DNA from: Variovorax sp037204085
GTDB lineage: Bacteria > Pseudomonadota > Gammaproteobacteria > Burkholderiales > Burkholderiaceae_C
NCBI RefSeq assembly: GCF_037204085.1
Contig: NZ_JBBCBW010000001.1
Span: 1-64,000, forward strand
DNA length: 64,000 nucleotides
Reading direction: 5' to 3'
How positions within the stretch are numbered: position 1 is the stretch's first letter; every line of letters starts with the position of its first letter. Below, in pieces: positions 53,061 to 62,638 of this stretch. The notes under the pieces were generated by a model that did no database searches, had not been told where the DNA came from, and saw only the letters and a list, made by a program, of their open reading frames with translations. The position numbers were made by a program, and so were the translations under genes.

Positions 53061-54220
53061 CTGTGGCGGCTCCAGACCTCGTCGCCGGCATTGATGACTT
53101 GCGCCGCCGGCAGGATCAGGCTCGCCAGGCGGTTCCAGGTCACGAGCGGCACGGAATCGATGTAGACCACGTCGCGCGGCTGCAGCGGGAAGCGCTCGGC
53201 CAGTGCCAGCGCGGCCGGGTTCTTCGCGTTCAGGTGGAAGATGGCCGGCAGGCCCCTGGCGTTGTTGCGAATGACGTAGACCTGCCCGGTGTTGGCGGAA
53301 GCCAGGTTGGGCCCTCCGGCCTCGCCGAGCGCTTCGTTCAGGCTGAGCCGCCCGTTGTGCATGAGCAGCGCCGAGGGACGCGAGATTTCGCCCATCACGA
53401 ACACCTTGCTCTCGTCGCGGTGCCGCACCTGGATCACGTCGCCGTTGCGCAACGGAATCTGGCTGGCATCGGCGCCCAGGTCCTGGAGGTTCGTCAGGTT
53501 GATGAGCGTCGATTTGCCGCCGCGCTGCAGCGTGACCAGCGAACGGTCGCCGTTCGCGGTGATGCCGCCGGCGCGGCTGATGGCTTCGGCCAGCGTCATC
53601 GGCACGTCGGTGAAGATCTGCAGCCCCGGGGTCCGCACCTCGCCTTCAACGAAGGCGCGGCGGCTTCTGAAGGACTGGATGCGCACGGTCACCTGCGGAT
53701 CGCGGATGTAGGCCGCAATGCGCTTCGCGATGAGATCGGAAGCCTCGATTTCGGTCAGCCCCTGGAGCTTGACGCGCCCGATGTAGGGAAAGGTGATCTG
53801 CCCGTCGGCACCGACGATGAAGCCGGGCGCCACGCTGATGCCGGTCGGGTCGGCCTGCTGCGTAATGACCGCGCCCGCGTTGGGCAGCAGCTCCGGATGG
53901 TCGTACACGATCACGCCCACGACGTCGCCCGGCCCGATGGTGTAGACCGGCGCCTCGCCGAATAGCGCCTTCACGTCGGACGGAACGGCCGTGGGCTGGG
54001 CCTCGGCCATTGCGCGGATGAGCGCAGGCGAAATCGAGGTAATTACCCCATCCGGTGCGCCGTCGGCCGGCAGGTATTGGAACTCCGGGGGCAGGCTCTG
54101 GTCGGCCTCGTAGGCGGATACAGAACTGAAACCCGGTGCGCAACCCTGCAGCAATAACGCGCCGACTAGGGCAAAACCCCACCCTGACAGGTGCACGTAG
54201 CGTGTCAAATTGATCCCCAT
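53057..54220 (-). CDS. wza: Outer-membrane polysaccharide export protein Wza (GfcE-like)
   Basis: A 387-residue lipoprotein. The signal ends in LLLQGC with the lipid-bearing Cys27 if the start is ATG 54220. The Poly_export domain holds YTIGPGDVVGVIVYDHPEL, followed by SLBB domains and a C-terminal amphipathic part. Wza octamers form the outer-membrane channel for the polymer. In-frame ATGs at 54244 and 54256 are alternatives; none has a strong ribosome site. It is the first gene of the wza-wzb-wzc group. Confidence 0.93.
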   Translation of the reverse strand: MGINLTRYVHLSGWGFALVGALLLQGCAPGFSSVSAYEADQSLPPEFQYLPADGAPDGVITSISPALIRAMAEAQPTAVPSDVKALFGEAPVYTIGPGDVVGVIVYDHPELLPNAGAVITQQADPTGISVAPGFIVGADGQITFPYIGRVKLQGLTEIEASDLIAKRIAAYIRDPQVTVRIQSFRSRRAFVEGEVRTPGLQIFTDVPMTLAEAISRAGGITANGDRSLVTLQRGGKSTLINLTNLQDLGADASQIPLRNGDVIQVRHRDESKVFVMGEISRPSALLMHNGRLSLNEALGEAGGPNLASANTGQVYVIRNNARGLPAIFHLNAKNPAALALAERFPLQPRDVVYIDSVPLVTWNRLASLILPAAQVINAGDEVWSRHR

Positions 54221-54605
54221 TGCACAAATTGGTTTTTTCGACATTCCGTGATTCATATGCAAGGCCCGAGCCCAATCCGCATTTGGCCTCGACCTTTTTG
54301 TCACGGTTCGTGAAAGCGAGCCTTCGCGCTGTCGCCAGGCGCGCCGGCCGAATTGTCGCTGCCCGCGCATCGCCCGTTTTCCGTTGAATAGACGAAAAAA
54401 ATGTGTCTATCTGTCGAATATCCCGAGGCTGCGCAGGGGAATGCTTGATCGCATTGCCGAGAGGCCGGTTTTCATTGGGGAATGAAGACCTTCGATGGAC
54501 ATGCAAAGCCGCCGCGAGCGGTTTGCAACTGTGAACTATCAATTAACCCGCTGGAGGGATCAATTGTCTCATCCAAACGACAATTGGCCCGTATTGGCCA
54601 GTCGT
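54221..54605. promoter_or_regulatory. Upstream region of wza with palindromes
   Basis: 385 bases without a gene, the likely promoter region for the minus-strand wza-wzb-wzc genes. It holds the perfect 8-base inverted repeat at 54561-54586 and ATAGAC/GTCTAT at 54388-54410 (6 bases per arm, spacer 11, with an A-run between). A TCAATTAA at 54539 resembles motifs upstream of the Gfc-like operon. No certain -35/-10 was assigned. Confidence 0.6.
54561..54586. promoter_or_regulatory. Perfect palindrome upstream of wza (candidate operator)
   Basis: CAATTGTC and GACAATTG separated by 10 bases. The 18-base centre-to-centre spacing fits a dimeric regulator bound on one face of the helix. It lies 20 bases beyond the PAP2 stop codon and lacks a T-run, so a terminator is less likely. 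Confidence 0.5.
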
Positions 54606-55295
54606 CTAAAAGGTTTGCTCTTTTGTAAGCACCTGTGAATTGCCGGTGGGTGTACGGGCGGGGTGGCGGCCGTGCAGAAGATCGCTGCGCCTGTATGGGC
54701 GCTCGATGCCCGCCATCCAGGCGGCCACGGATTCCAGCGCGTACTGAGTGGGTGCGGGCCGCCCCACGACGACGAAAAGCAACAGCGGCACCACGACACC
54801 CGCCGCCAGCCAGCGGGGCGTTCGCAGCGACACGATGGGCAGCCTGTTGCGCTGCAGCCAGAGAAAGCTGGCACTCACAACCGTGCCGAGCGCAACGCCT
54901 GTCACGACCTCTGCGGTGGAGTGCACTTCAAGCGCCAGCCGCGATACCCCGACTGCGACGCCCCACGCCCACCCCGCAATGGCCGCAGCAATGCGCAAGA
55001 ATGGTGCAAACCGCAGCGCCGCAAGCCAAAAGACGACCGTCCAGACGCTGGTTGCCAATGCGGTGTGCCCACTGAAGCCGGTGAAATCGAAGCGGGCGCT
55101 GCCGATTCCCCAACCCAGAAAAGCCAGCTTGGACAGCATCACGGCAAGGCCGCATCCGCCGAATAGGAGCGCCCAATGCACCGCGGCCGGGCGCGTGCCG
55201 CGGTCGACCGCCAGCCAAATTGCGATCCACAATGCGGCGGGCAATAGAAAGCCGCTGTCACCGAGCCCGGTGACCATTAACCAGAAACTATTCAT
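54606..55295 (-). CDS. PAP2 family membrane phosphatase
   Basis: A 229-residue protein with about six spans and the PAP2 motifs SGHTALATS (motif 2) and SRLALEVHSTAEVV (motif 3, with Arg and His of the active site). The first motif is weak (KLAFLGWGIG instead of KX6RP). Members near capsule genes recycle undecaprenyl diphosphate, which fits this site next to wza. The start MNSFWLMVTG is the only sensible one. Confidence 0.88.
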   Translation of the reverse strand: MNSFWLMVTGLGDSGFLLPAALWIAIWLAVDRGTRPAAVHWALLFGGCGLAVMLSKLAFLGWGIGSARFDFTGFSGHTALATSVWTVVFWLAALRFAPFLRIAAAIAGWAWGVAVGVSRLALEVHSTAEVVTGVALGTVVSASFLWLQRNRLPIVSLRTPRWLAAGVVVPLLLFVVVGRPAPTQYALESVAAWMAGIERPYRRSDLLHGRHPARTPTGNSQVLTKEQTF

Positions 55296-55482
55296 TGATT
55301 TAAAATGGAATTGCGCCTTTTCGGTGCGGGGCCGGGCATTGAATCGTTATTATTAAAGCCGGCCGCCCGCCCGGAACTCTTTCGAACTACAGCCATGTGT
55401 CGGTCCGGTTCAGGGCGCGCGGATTATTCCACAGGCATACTCCCGCCATCTTCAACACCTGTGCACCCGGCACATCGCAATC

Positions 55483-55917
55483 ATGAGCATCCTCAGTGAA
55501 TTCAAGGAATTTGCCGTCAAGGGCAATGTCGTCGATCTCGCGGTGGGCGTGATCATCGGCGCGGCGTTCGGGAAGATCGTCGACTCGCTCGTCGGCGACA
55601 TCATCATGCCGGTGGTCGGGCTGGTGTTCGGCAAGCTCGATTTTTCCAATCTGTACCTGGTGCTGGGTTCCGTGCCGGCGGGCGTGGCCAACAACCTCGC
55701 CGACCTGAAGAAGGCCGGCGTACCGGTGCTGGCCTATGGCAACTTCATCACCATCGCGGTCAACTTCGTCATTCTTGCCTTCATCATCTTCATGATGGTC
55801 AAGCAGATCAACAAGCTGCGCAAGGTCCATGCCGAGGCGCCCGCGGCCCCGGTGGCCCCGCCGGAAGACATTGCGCTGCTGCGCGAGATTCGCGACAGCC
55901 TGAAGAATCGCCCCTAG
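55483..55917 (+). CDS. mscL: Large-conductance mechanosensitive channel MscL
   Basis: A 144-residue channel that opens under membrane tension to release solutes in hypo-osmotic shock. The N-terminal helix SEFKEFAVKGNVVDLAVGV and GAAFGKIVDSLVGDIIMPV are family hallmarks, followed by the second span and a cytoplasmic helix. It is slightly longer than the E. coli protein because of an Ala/Pro linker. The stop overlaps the convergent pdxA stop by 4 bases. Confidence 0.96.
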   Translation: MSILSEFKEFAVKGNVVDLAVGVIIGAAFGKIVDSLVGDIIMPVVGLVFGKLDFSNLYLVLGSVPAGVANNLADLKKAGVPVLAYGNFITIAVNFVILAFIIFMMVKQINKLRKVHAEAPAAPVAPPEDIALLREIRDSLKNRP

Positions 55918-56984
55918 GCGCCCGTCAGCGTCTTGGCCATGCGCAGCGCCTCGACGAGGCTCGAGGCGTCGGCCAGGCCCTTGCCCGCAATGTCGAACGC
56001 GGTGCCGTGGTCCGGGCTGGTGCGCACCAGCGGCAGGCCCAGCGTTACGTTCACGCCCTTTTCCACGCCCAGGTACTTGACCGGAATCAGCCCCTGGTCG
56101 TGGTACATCGCCACCACCACATCGAATTCGCCGCTCCCGGGTACGCCCGCCTTGGCCCTCGCACGCATGAAGACGGTGTCGGGCGCATGCGGACCGCCGG
56201 CGTCGATGCCCTCGGCGCGCGCCGCCGCAATGGCGGGCGCAATGATGTCGCGCTCTTCGCTACCGAAAAGGCCGCCCTCACCCGCATGCGGATTGAGACC
56301 GGCCACGCCGATGCGCGGCGCCCGCCCGAGCATGCGGTGCAAGGCACGGTGGGTGATGCGCAGCGTTTCCAGCACATTGCCGAAGCTCACCGCCGTAATG
56401 GCGTCGCGCAGCGACATGTGAATGCTGACAAGCACGGTGCGCAGGTCGTCGTTGGCCAGCATCATGCGCACCGGCATGCCGTCCACGGCAACGCCCGCAT
56501 GGGCAGCGGCCTCGGCCTGCAGCAGCTCGGTATGCCCCGGATACGGAAAGCCCGCCGCTGCCAGCGCCTCCTTGTGCAGCGGTGCCGTCACGATGGCGGC
56601 GATGTCGCCCCGCAACGCGGCGCGCGCGGCCCAGACCACGCACTCTCCCGCCACGCGCCCGGCCTCGGCGCTGATCTGCCCGGGGACGATGTGCGCGGGT
56701 GGCGCCACCACCTGCAGCACGGGAATGCAGCCCGGCGGCATGGCGGCCGCCTCCGCCGCGTGCTCGATCTCCGCCACGGGCCATGCCGGCTGTCCGGGCT
56801 GCGCCAGGGCCTGGGACGCACGGCGCATGGTGCCCACGTCGCCGGCCACGAAGGCGCCGCGCGCGGCGTCGGGCGCCTGGCGGAAGGCCTTGACGATGAT
56901 TTCCGGGCCGATGCCCGCGGGGTCGCCGAGCGTGACCGCCAAGGGAGCGCCGGCGGCAGCGGCAGGAGCCTTGCCGCCGTTCAT
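55914..56984 (-). CDS. pdxA: 4-hydroxythreonine-4-phosphate dehydrogenase PdxA
   Basis: A 356-residue NAD-dependent enzyme of pyridoxal phosphate synthesis. It has LAVTLGDPAGIGPEI at the N-terminus, metal-binding histidines in YPGHTELLQ and MYHDQGLIPVK, and GVEKGVNVTLGLP near the end. The start at MNGGKAPAAA gives a short Ala-rich leader. It overlaps the upstream NIF3-like gene by 4 bases (ATGA). Confidence 0.95.
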   Translation of the reverse strand: MNGGKAPAAAAGAPLAVTLGDPAGIGPEIIVKAFRQAPDAARGAFVAGDVGTMRRASQALAQPGQPAWPVAEIEHAAEAAAMPPGCIPVLQVVAPPAHIVPGQISAEAGRVAGECVVWAARAALRGDIAAIVTAPLHKEALAAAGFPYPGHTELLQAEAAAHAGVAVDGMPVRMMLANDDLRTVLVSIHMSLRDAITAVSFGNVLETLRITHRALHRMLGRAPRIGVAGLNPHAGEGGLFGSEERDIIAPAIAAARAEGIDAGGPHAPDTVFMRARAKAGVPGSGEFDVVVAMYHDQGLIPVKYLGVEKGVNVTLGLPLVRTSPDHGTAFDIAGKGLADASSLVEALRMAKTLTGA

Positions 56985-57754
56985 GCGGGGTTGTCGATGT
57001 CGATGAACTCGTGCTTCAGGCCGAGCTGCGCCGCCACATGGGCCGCCACGGCCTGGGCGCCGTAGCGCTCGGTGGCATGGTGCCCGCAAGCCAGGAAGGC
57101 GACGCCCATCTCACGGGCGTAGTGGGCCTGGGGTTCGGAGATCTCGCCGGTGATGAACGCATCGGCGCCGGCGGCAATGGCGGCCTCGAAGTAGCCTTGC
57201 GCGCCGCCCGTGCACCAGGCGATGTTCTTGATGGCTTTGTGGGCGGTATCCACCAGCGTGACGGGCCGCTTGAGAACCTTTTCGGCGTGGGCTGCCAGCT
57301 CCTTGGCGCTGGCAAAGCTCTCGCCGTTTTCGCGCCCGCCCAGAAAGCCGAGTTCCTGCTCGCCAAAGCGACCGGTGGAGCCGGCATGCGCCAGCAGGCC
57401 GAGCTGAAGGCCCAGCTGGGCGTTGTTGCCGAGCTCGGGATGCGCGTCGAGCGGGAGGTGATACGCAAAGAGATTGACGTCATCGCCGAGCAACAGGCCC
57501 AGGCGCTGCTTCATCCAACCGGTAACGCAGCTGTCCTGGCCGCGCCAGAACAGGCCGTGGTGAACGAAGATGGCGTCGGCCTCGGCGTGAATGGCGGCTT
57601 CTATCAGCGCACGGCTCGCGGTTACGCCGGAGACGATCTTCCGCACCACGGTGCGGCCTTCGACCTGCAGGCCATTCGGTCCGTAGTCCTTGAAGCGCGA
57701 AGGCGCAAGAAGCAGGTCGAAGGCGTGCAGCAGTTCGTGGCGGGTGGTGCTCAT
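56981..57754 (-). CDS. NIF3-like dinuclear metal center protein
   Basis: A 257-residue member of the NIF3/YbgI family (hexameric, two metals). The signature is FKDYGPNGLQVEG at residues 21-33, metal histidines in FVHHGLFWR, and CGHHATERYGAQ near residue 225. The biochemical role is not settled; related proteins have been tied to GTP-cyclohydrolase-like chemistry and DNA repair. It overlaps both neighbours by 4 bases, between an MFS transporter gene and pdxA. Confidence 0.92.
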   Translation of the reverse strand: MSTTRHELLHAFDLLLAPSRFKDYGPNGLQVEGRTVVRKIVSGVTASRALIEAAIHAEADAIFVHHGLFWRGQDSCVTGWMKQRLGLLLGDDVNLFAYHLPLDAHPELGNNAQLGLQLGLLAHAGSTGRFGEQELGFLGGRENGESFASAKELAAHAEKVLKRPVTLVDTAHKAIKNIAWCTGGAQGYFEAAIAAGADAFITGEISEPQAHYAREMGVAFLACGHHATERYGAQAVAAHVAAQLGLKHEFIDIDNPA

Positions 57755-59118
57755 CGCGACATTGTCGCGCTCCCGCCTCCATCGCGCATGGCATGGCCGC
57801 GTGCCGCCAGGGGCCACAGCGCCAGCAGGAAACCCAGCCCGGCCAGCACTGCAACGTAATGCGCCGGCGCCATGGTGTCGTGCTGGAGCCAGACGGTCAG
57901 GATCACGGGCGTCAGCCCGCCGAACACCGCATACGACATGTTGTAGGCAAACGAAAGGCCGGTGAAGCGCACCGGGGCCGGGAACGCGCGCACGCCGGCA
58001 ATCGGCACCGTGGCAATGGTGCCCACGAAAAGGCCCACCAGGCCGTAATGCCAGAAGAGCGTGGCCGGCGTACCCGGCAGCCCCGTGTAGAACAGGTACG
58101 CGGTCGCGAACAATCCGCCCCAGCCGATCAGCATGACGGCGCGCGTGCCGATGCGGTCGCATGCCCAGCCGACCAGTACGCAGCCGATGGTCAGGGTCAG
58201 CGTGGCCAGCGCATTGGCTTCGAGGGCCAGCGCGGCCGGAATGTGATGCACCTTCTGCAGGTAGGTGGGCGTGTACAGCACCACCACGACGATAGCGGCC
58301 GACAGCACCCAGGTCAGCAGGCCCACATAGATGCTTGCGGCGCGATGCTCGCGCAGCACCGTGCGCAGCGGCAGCTCGCGCGCGACGGTCTTGCGGTCCG
58401 CCAGTTCCTTGAAGACAGGTGTCTCGTGCAGGAATCGGCGCAGGTACACGGAAACGAGCCCGAACGCGCCGCCCAGCACAAAGGGAATGCGCCAGGCAAA
58501 GTCGCTCACCTCGGCCGGCAGGTAGTAGCGGTTGATGCCCACCGCAACGAGCGAGCCGAGCAGGATGCCGCCGGTGATGCCCGAGGTCAGCGTGCCGATG
58601 CCGAAGCCATAGCGCTGCGCCGGCACGTGCTCGCCGACGAACACCCACGCGCCGGGCATTTCGCCGCCGATGGCCGCGCCCTGCAGGACGCGCATGGCCA
58701 GCAGCAGCAAGGGTGCGGCAATGCCGATGCTGGCGTAGGTGGGCAGCAGGCCGATGACCAGCGTGGGCGCCGCCATCAGGAAGATCGACAGCGTGAACAT
58801 GCGCTTGCGGCCGAGCAGGTCGCCGAAATGCGCAATGACGATGCCGCCCACCGGCCGGGCCAGGTAGCCGGCGGCAAAGATGCCGAAGGTCTGCAGTTGC
58901 CGCAGCCAGTCGGGCATGTCCGCCGGAAAGAAAAGCGCACCCAGCACAGTGGCAAAGAAAACGTAGATGACGAAGTCGTAGAACTCCAGCGTTCCGCCAA
59001 GGGCGGACAGGGCAAGGGTCTTGTAGTCGCGGGAATCGAGCGTGCGGGCCGAAAGCGGCCGGGCGCCGTCCGGAGAAGCGTCCGGGGAAACGTCCGGAGA
59101 AAGGGCTTGAGAAGTCAT
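57751..59118 (-). CDS. MFS transporter, metabolite:H+ symporter (MHS) type
   Basis: A 455-residue transporter with twelve spans of the ProP/ShiA/KgtP group. It has LGGTLEFYDFVIYVFFATVL in span 1 and GGIVIAHFGDLLGRKRMF in loop 2-3, the MFS signature. Substrates of this group are organic acids, betaine or shikimate-like compounds; here the substrate is unknown. The N-terminus has three tandem 12-base coding repeats (59067-59102) giving SPD repeats. It overlaps the NIF3-like gene (ATGA). Confidence 0.92.
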   Translation of the reverse strand: MTSQALSPDVSPDASPDGARPLSARTLDSRDYKTLALSALGGTLEFYDFVIYVFFATVLGALFFPADMPDWLRQLQTFGIFAAGYLARPVGGIVIAHFGDLLGRKRMFTLSIFLMAAPTLVIGLLPTYASIGIAAPLLLLAMRVLQGAAIGGEMPGAWVFVGEHVPAQRYGFGIGTLTSGITGGILLGSLVAVGINRYYLPAEVSDFAWRIPFVLGGAFGLVSVYLRRFLHETPVFKELADRKTVARELPLRTVLREHRAASIYVGLLTWVLSAAIVVVVLYTPTYLQKVHHIPAALALEANALATLTLTIGCVLVGWACDRIGTRAVMLIGWGGLFATAYLFYTGLPGTPATLFWHYGLVGLFVGTIATVPIAGVRAFPAPVRFTGLSFAYNMSYAVFGGLTPVILTVWLQHDTMAPAHYVAVLAGLGFLLALWPLAARGHAMRDGGGSATMSR

Positions 59119-59403
59119 GGCTGGCAGGGAAGTCGTTGCCGCACGCAGGACCGCCAGGGGATTGAAAGCGGAAAGGCAGCGCGCCGGCGAAACACCTGGC
59201 CGCGTGCGCCGGGTGGGCGTTGCGGAAGGCCGGAGTCCGGAGCCGTGTGGGCTCGCTTCGCGATGCTAAGGGTTATCCCGTATTGGCGCCTGAGGCCTGC
59301 GCCAATCTCGACCGGCCGGCGCGGTTTTCCGGCGGCCGGGGGTTGAGGGACAATCGAGCCGTAGCGCCGCACCGGACGGCGTGCTTACCCGCTGACAAAC
59401 TTC
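59119..59403. other. Divergent intergenic region, nothing definite
   Basis: 285 bases between the MFS gene (leftward) and the protease gene (rightward). It must hold the promoters of both. I see G/C-rich short inverted repeats around 59305-59345 but no confident promoter, RNA or small gene. Confidence 0.5.
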
Positions 59404-60564
<1,161 letters not shown>

Positions 60565-60603
60565 CCGCCGAGGCGTTGAGGCGCCGGGCCGGGTAGCGAT
60601 TGC

Positions 60604-61419
60604 TCAGGAAGAGGCCGAGGAATCGGCGCTTTCTTCCTCTTCGGACGGCTTCTTGGTGCCCATTGCAAAGTAGCGCGCACCGATGATGCCGACCTCGTAG
60701 AGCAGGCACATCGGCACGGCCAGCGCGAGCTGCGACACCACGTCAGGCGGCGTAAGCACTGCGGCAATGACAAAGGCCACCACGATGAAGTAGCCGCGGA
60801 ACGAGCGCAGCTTTTCGATGGTCACCATCTCGAACTTCACCAGCAGCATCACCACGATCGGCACCTGGAACGCCACGCCGAACGCGATGTACAGCGAGAG
60901 AATGGCCTCGACATAAGACGAGATGTCAGGCGTGGCATTCACGCTCGGCGGCGTGAATTGCTGAATGAAGCCGAACATCTTGTCCAGCACGAAGAACTGC
61001 ACAAAGGCAATGCCGACATAGGCCAGCAGGCTGCCGAACAAGATCAGCGGCAGCGCGAATTTCTTTTCATGGCTATAGAGCCCCGGCGCCACGAACATCC
61101 AGGCCTGGTACATGAGCCAAGGCAGCGCCAGCAGCACGGCCGTCATCATCAGCACCTTGAGCGGCACGAAGAAGGGCGAGAACACGCCCACCGCGATGAG
61201 CTTGGCGCCCGGCGGCATGTGGGCCTGGATCGGCATGGCGATAAGGTCGATCAGCCCGGCCGGCCCTGGCCAGATGGCCAGCAGCACGCCCGCGACCACC
61301 AAGCCGTAGACGCAGTAAAGCAGCCGGTCGCGGAGTTCGACCAGGTGCTGCACGAACGGCTGTTCGGTGCCCGCCAATTCGTCTTCTGCGTCTTTGTTCT
61401 TGTTGTCGGAATCGGCCAT
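60604..61419 (-). CDS. tatC: Sec-independent protein translocase TatC
   Basis: A 271-residue six-span receptor of twin-arginine signal peptides. It has FVQHLVELRDRLLYCVYGLV at the N-terminus, FSPFFVPLKVLMM in span 2 and LTPPDVVSQLALAVPMCLLY near the end, all conserved. The start at MADSDNKNKD lies within a charged leader. It follows tatA and tatB on the same strand. Confidence 0.96.
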   Translation of the reverse strand: MADSDNKNKDAEDELAGTEQPFVQHLVELRDRLLYCVYGLVVAGVLLAIWPGPAGLIDLIAMPIQAHMPPGAKLIAVGVFSPFFVPLKVLMMTAVLLALPWLMYQAWMFVAPGLYSHEKKFALPLILFGSLLAYVGIAFVQFFVLDKMFGFIQQFTPPSVNATPDISSYVEAILSLYIAFGVAFQVPIVVMLLVKFEMVTIEKLRSFRGYFIVVAFVIAAVLTPPDVVSQLALAVPMCLLYEVGIIGARYFAMGTKKPSEEEESADSSASS

Positions 61420-61495
61420 TGGAAGGAAAAAAGAGCAGGAGAAAGCGTGGCTTCGGCCGGCGTGCGGCGCACGAGGAACGCGGTTGTAAAAGCCG

Positions 61496-61954
61496 CTAGT
61501 TGATCTTGTGGGGACGGAAACGGGCAACGCGGGCGGCACCCGACAGCGCCTTGGTGCGCACGCCGTTGCGGGCCTTGTACCACTGCGGCGTGGCGCCCTG
61601 CTTCAGGCGCCAGTTCTTGCGCGGGTGCCTGTACTCCGGCACCGAAGGCTCCGGTTCGGCCAGCGCCGAAAGGGTTTCGCCCGAGCCGGAGAACTGCTTT
61701 TCGAGATCGGTCGCGCCCGTCTGGATGCTGTGCTCGACGTCGCGCGCCGCATCCTCCACGGTGGTTTTCATCTTGCGCAGCTCTTCGAGTTCCATCGAGC
61801 GATTGACCTCGGCCTTGACGTCGTTCACATAGCGCTGCGCCTTGCCCAGCAGGGTGCCGACGGTGCGCGCCACCCTGGGCAGCTTTTCGGGCCCGATGAC
61901 GATCAGCGCCACGACGCCGATCAGCGCCAGCTTCTCAATACCGAGGTCGAGCAC
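61496..61954 (-). CDS. tatB: Sec-independent protein translocase TatB
   Basis: 152 residues: an N-terminal span (about 5-22) with the Glu/Gly-Pro hinge VIGPEKLPRVARTVG, then a long charged amphipathic helix and a polar tail rich in Glu, Arg and Lys. It forms the TatBC receptor. The length and the GPEKLP motif separate it from TatA. Confidence 0.95.
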   Translation of the reverse strand: MLDLGIEKLALIGVVALIVIGPEKLPRVARTVGTLLGKAQRYVNDVKAEVNRSMELEELRKMKTTVEDAARDVEHSIQTGATDLEKQFSGSGETLSALAEPEPSVPEYRHPRKNWRLKQGATPQWYKARNGVRTKALSGAARVARFRPHKIN

Positions 61955-61967
61955 TTAGAACCCGCGC

Positions 61968-62216
61968 TCAGGACTTCTGACGCGCTTCGACGTCGATCGC
62001 CGACTTGTCGCTGTTGGCCGGCTGGCCGGTCACTTGGGCGGCAGGGGCCGACGAAGCGGGTGCGTCCGCAGTGGTGCCGCCCTCTTTCATGCCGTCCTTG
62101 AAACCCTTGACGGCGCCGCCCAGGTCGGAACCCATGTTCCGCAGCTTCTTGGTGCCGAAGATCATGACCACGACGAGCAGCACGATCAGCCAGTGCCAGA
62201 TTGAAAATGAACCCAT
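61968..62216 (-). CDS. tatA: Sec-independent protein translocase TatA
   Basis: 82 residues: a span (about 5-20) with the FGTKKLRNMGSDLGGAVKGF hinge and amphipathic helix, then an Ala/Ser/Pro tail. TatA oligomers make the pore for folded proteins such as some Rieske and cofactor enzymes. It starts 62 bases after the HIT gene and precedes tatB by 13 bases. Confidence 0.95.
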   Translation of the reverse strand: MGSFSIWHWLIVLLVVVMIFGTKKLRNMGSDLGGAVKGFKDGMKEGGTTADAPASSAPAAQVTGQPANSDKSAIDVEARQKS

Positions 62217-62278
62217 GGAAGACTCCTAAGAATGTGTCCGATTTTAGTCGGGCGAAATGTGACAGTTTGGCCTAATGT

Positions 62279-62638
62279 TCAGCCGCGAAGCCATGGGCGG
62301 GGACCGCCCATGACATGGACATGGAGATGGTGCACCTCCTGCCCGCCCTCGGCGCCCGTATTGATGACGACGCGCCAGCCGCCCTCCGGATAGGGCCTGC
62401 AGCCCTGCTCCACCGCCAGCTTGGGGGCCAGCGTCATGATCTTGCCCATGAGCGCGGCGTCGTCGGGCGTGAGCTGCGCCATCGAGGCGATGTGCTTCTT
62501 GGGCACCAGCATGAAATGCACCGGCGCCCAAGGCGCGATGTCGTGAAAACCGAACAGTTCGTCGTCTTCGTAGACCTTGCGCGAGGGGATCTTGCCTTCG
62601 ATGATTTTGCAGAAGACGCAGTTCGGATCAGATGACAT
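62279..62638 (-). CDS. Histidine triad (HIT) nucleotide-binding protein
   Basis: A 119-residue HINT-type purine nucleotide phosphoramidase. It opens CVFCKIIEGKIPSRKVYEDD (zinc-like Cys pair and nucleotide-binding segment) and ends with the triad HLHVHVMGG. The gene is standard between the his and tat genes of betaproteobacteria. Its start overlaps the DUF4870 gene by 11 bases. Confidence 0.93.
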   Translation of the reverse strand: MSSDPNCVFCKIIEGKIPSRKVYEDDELFGFHDIAPWAPVHFMLVPKKHIASMAQLTPDDAALMGKIMTLAPKLAVEQGCRPYPEGGWRVVINTGAEGGQEVHHLHVHVMGGPRPWLRG

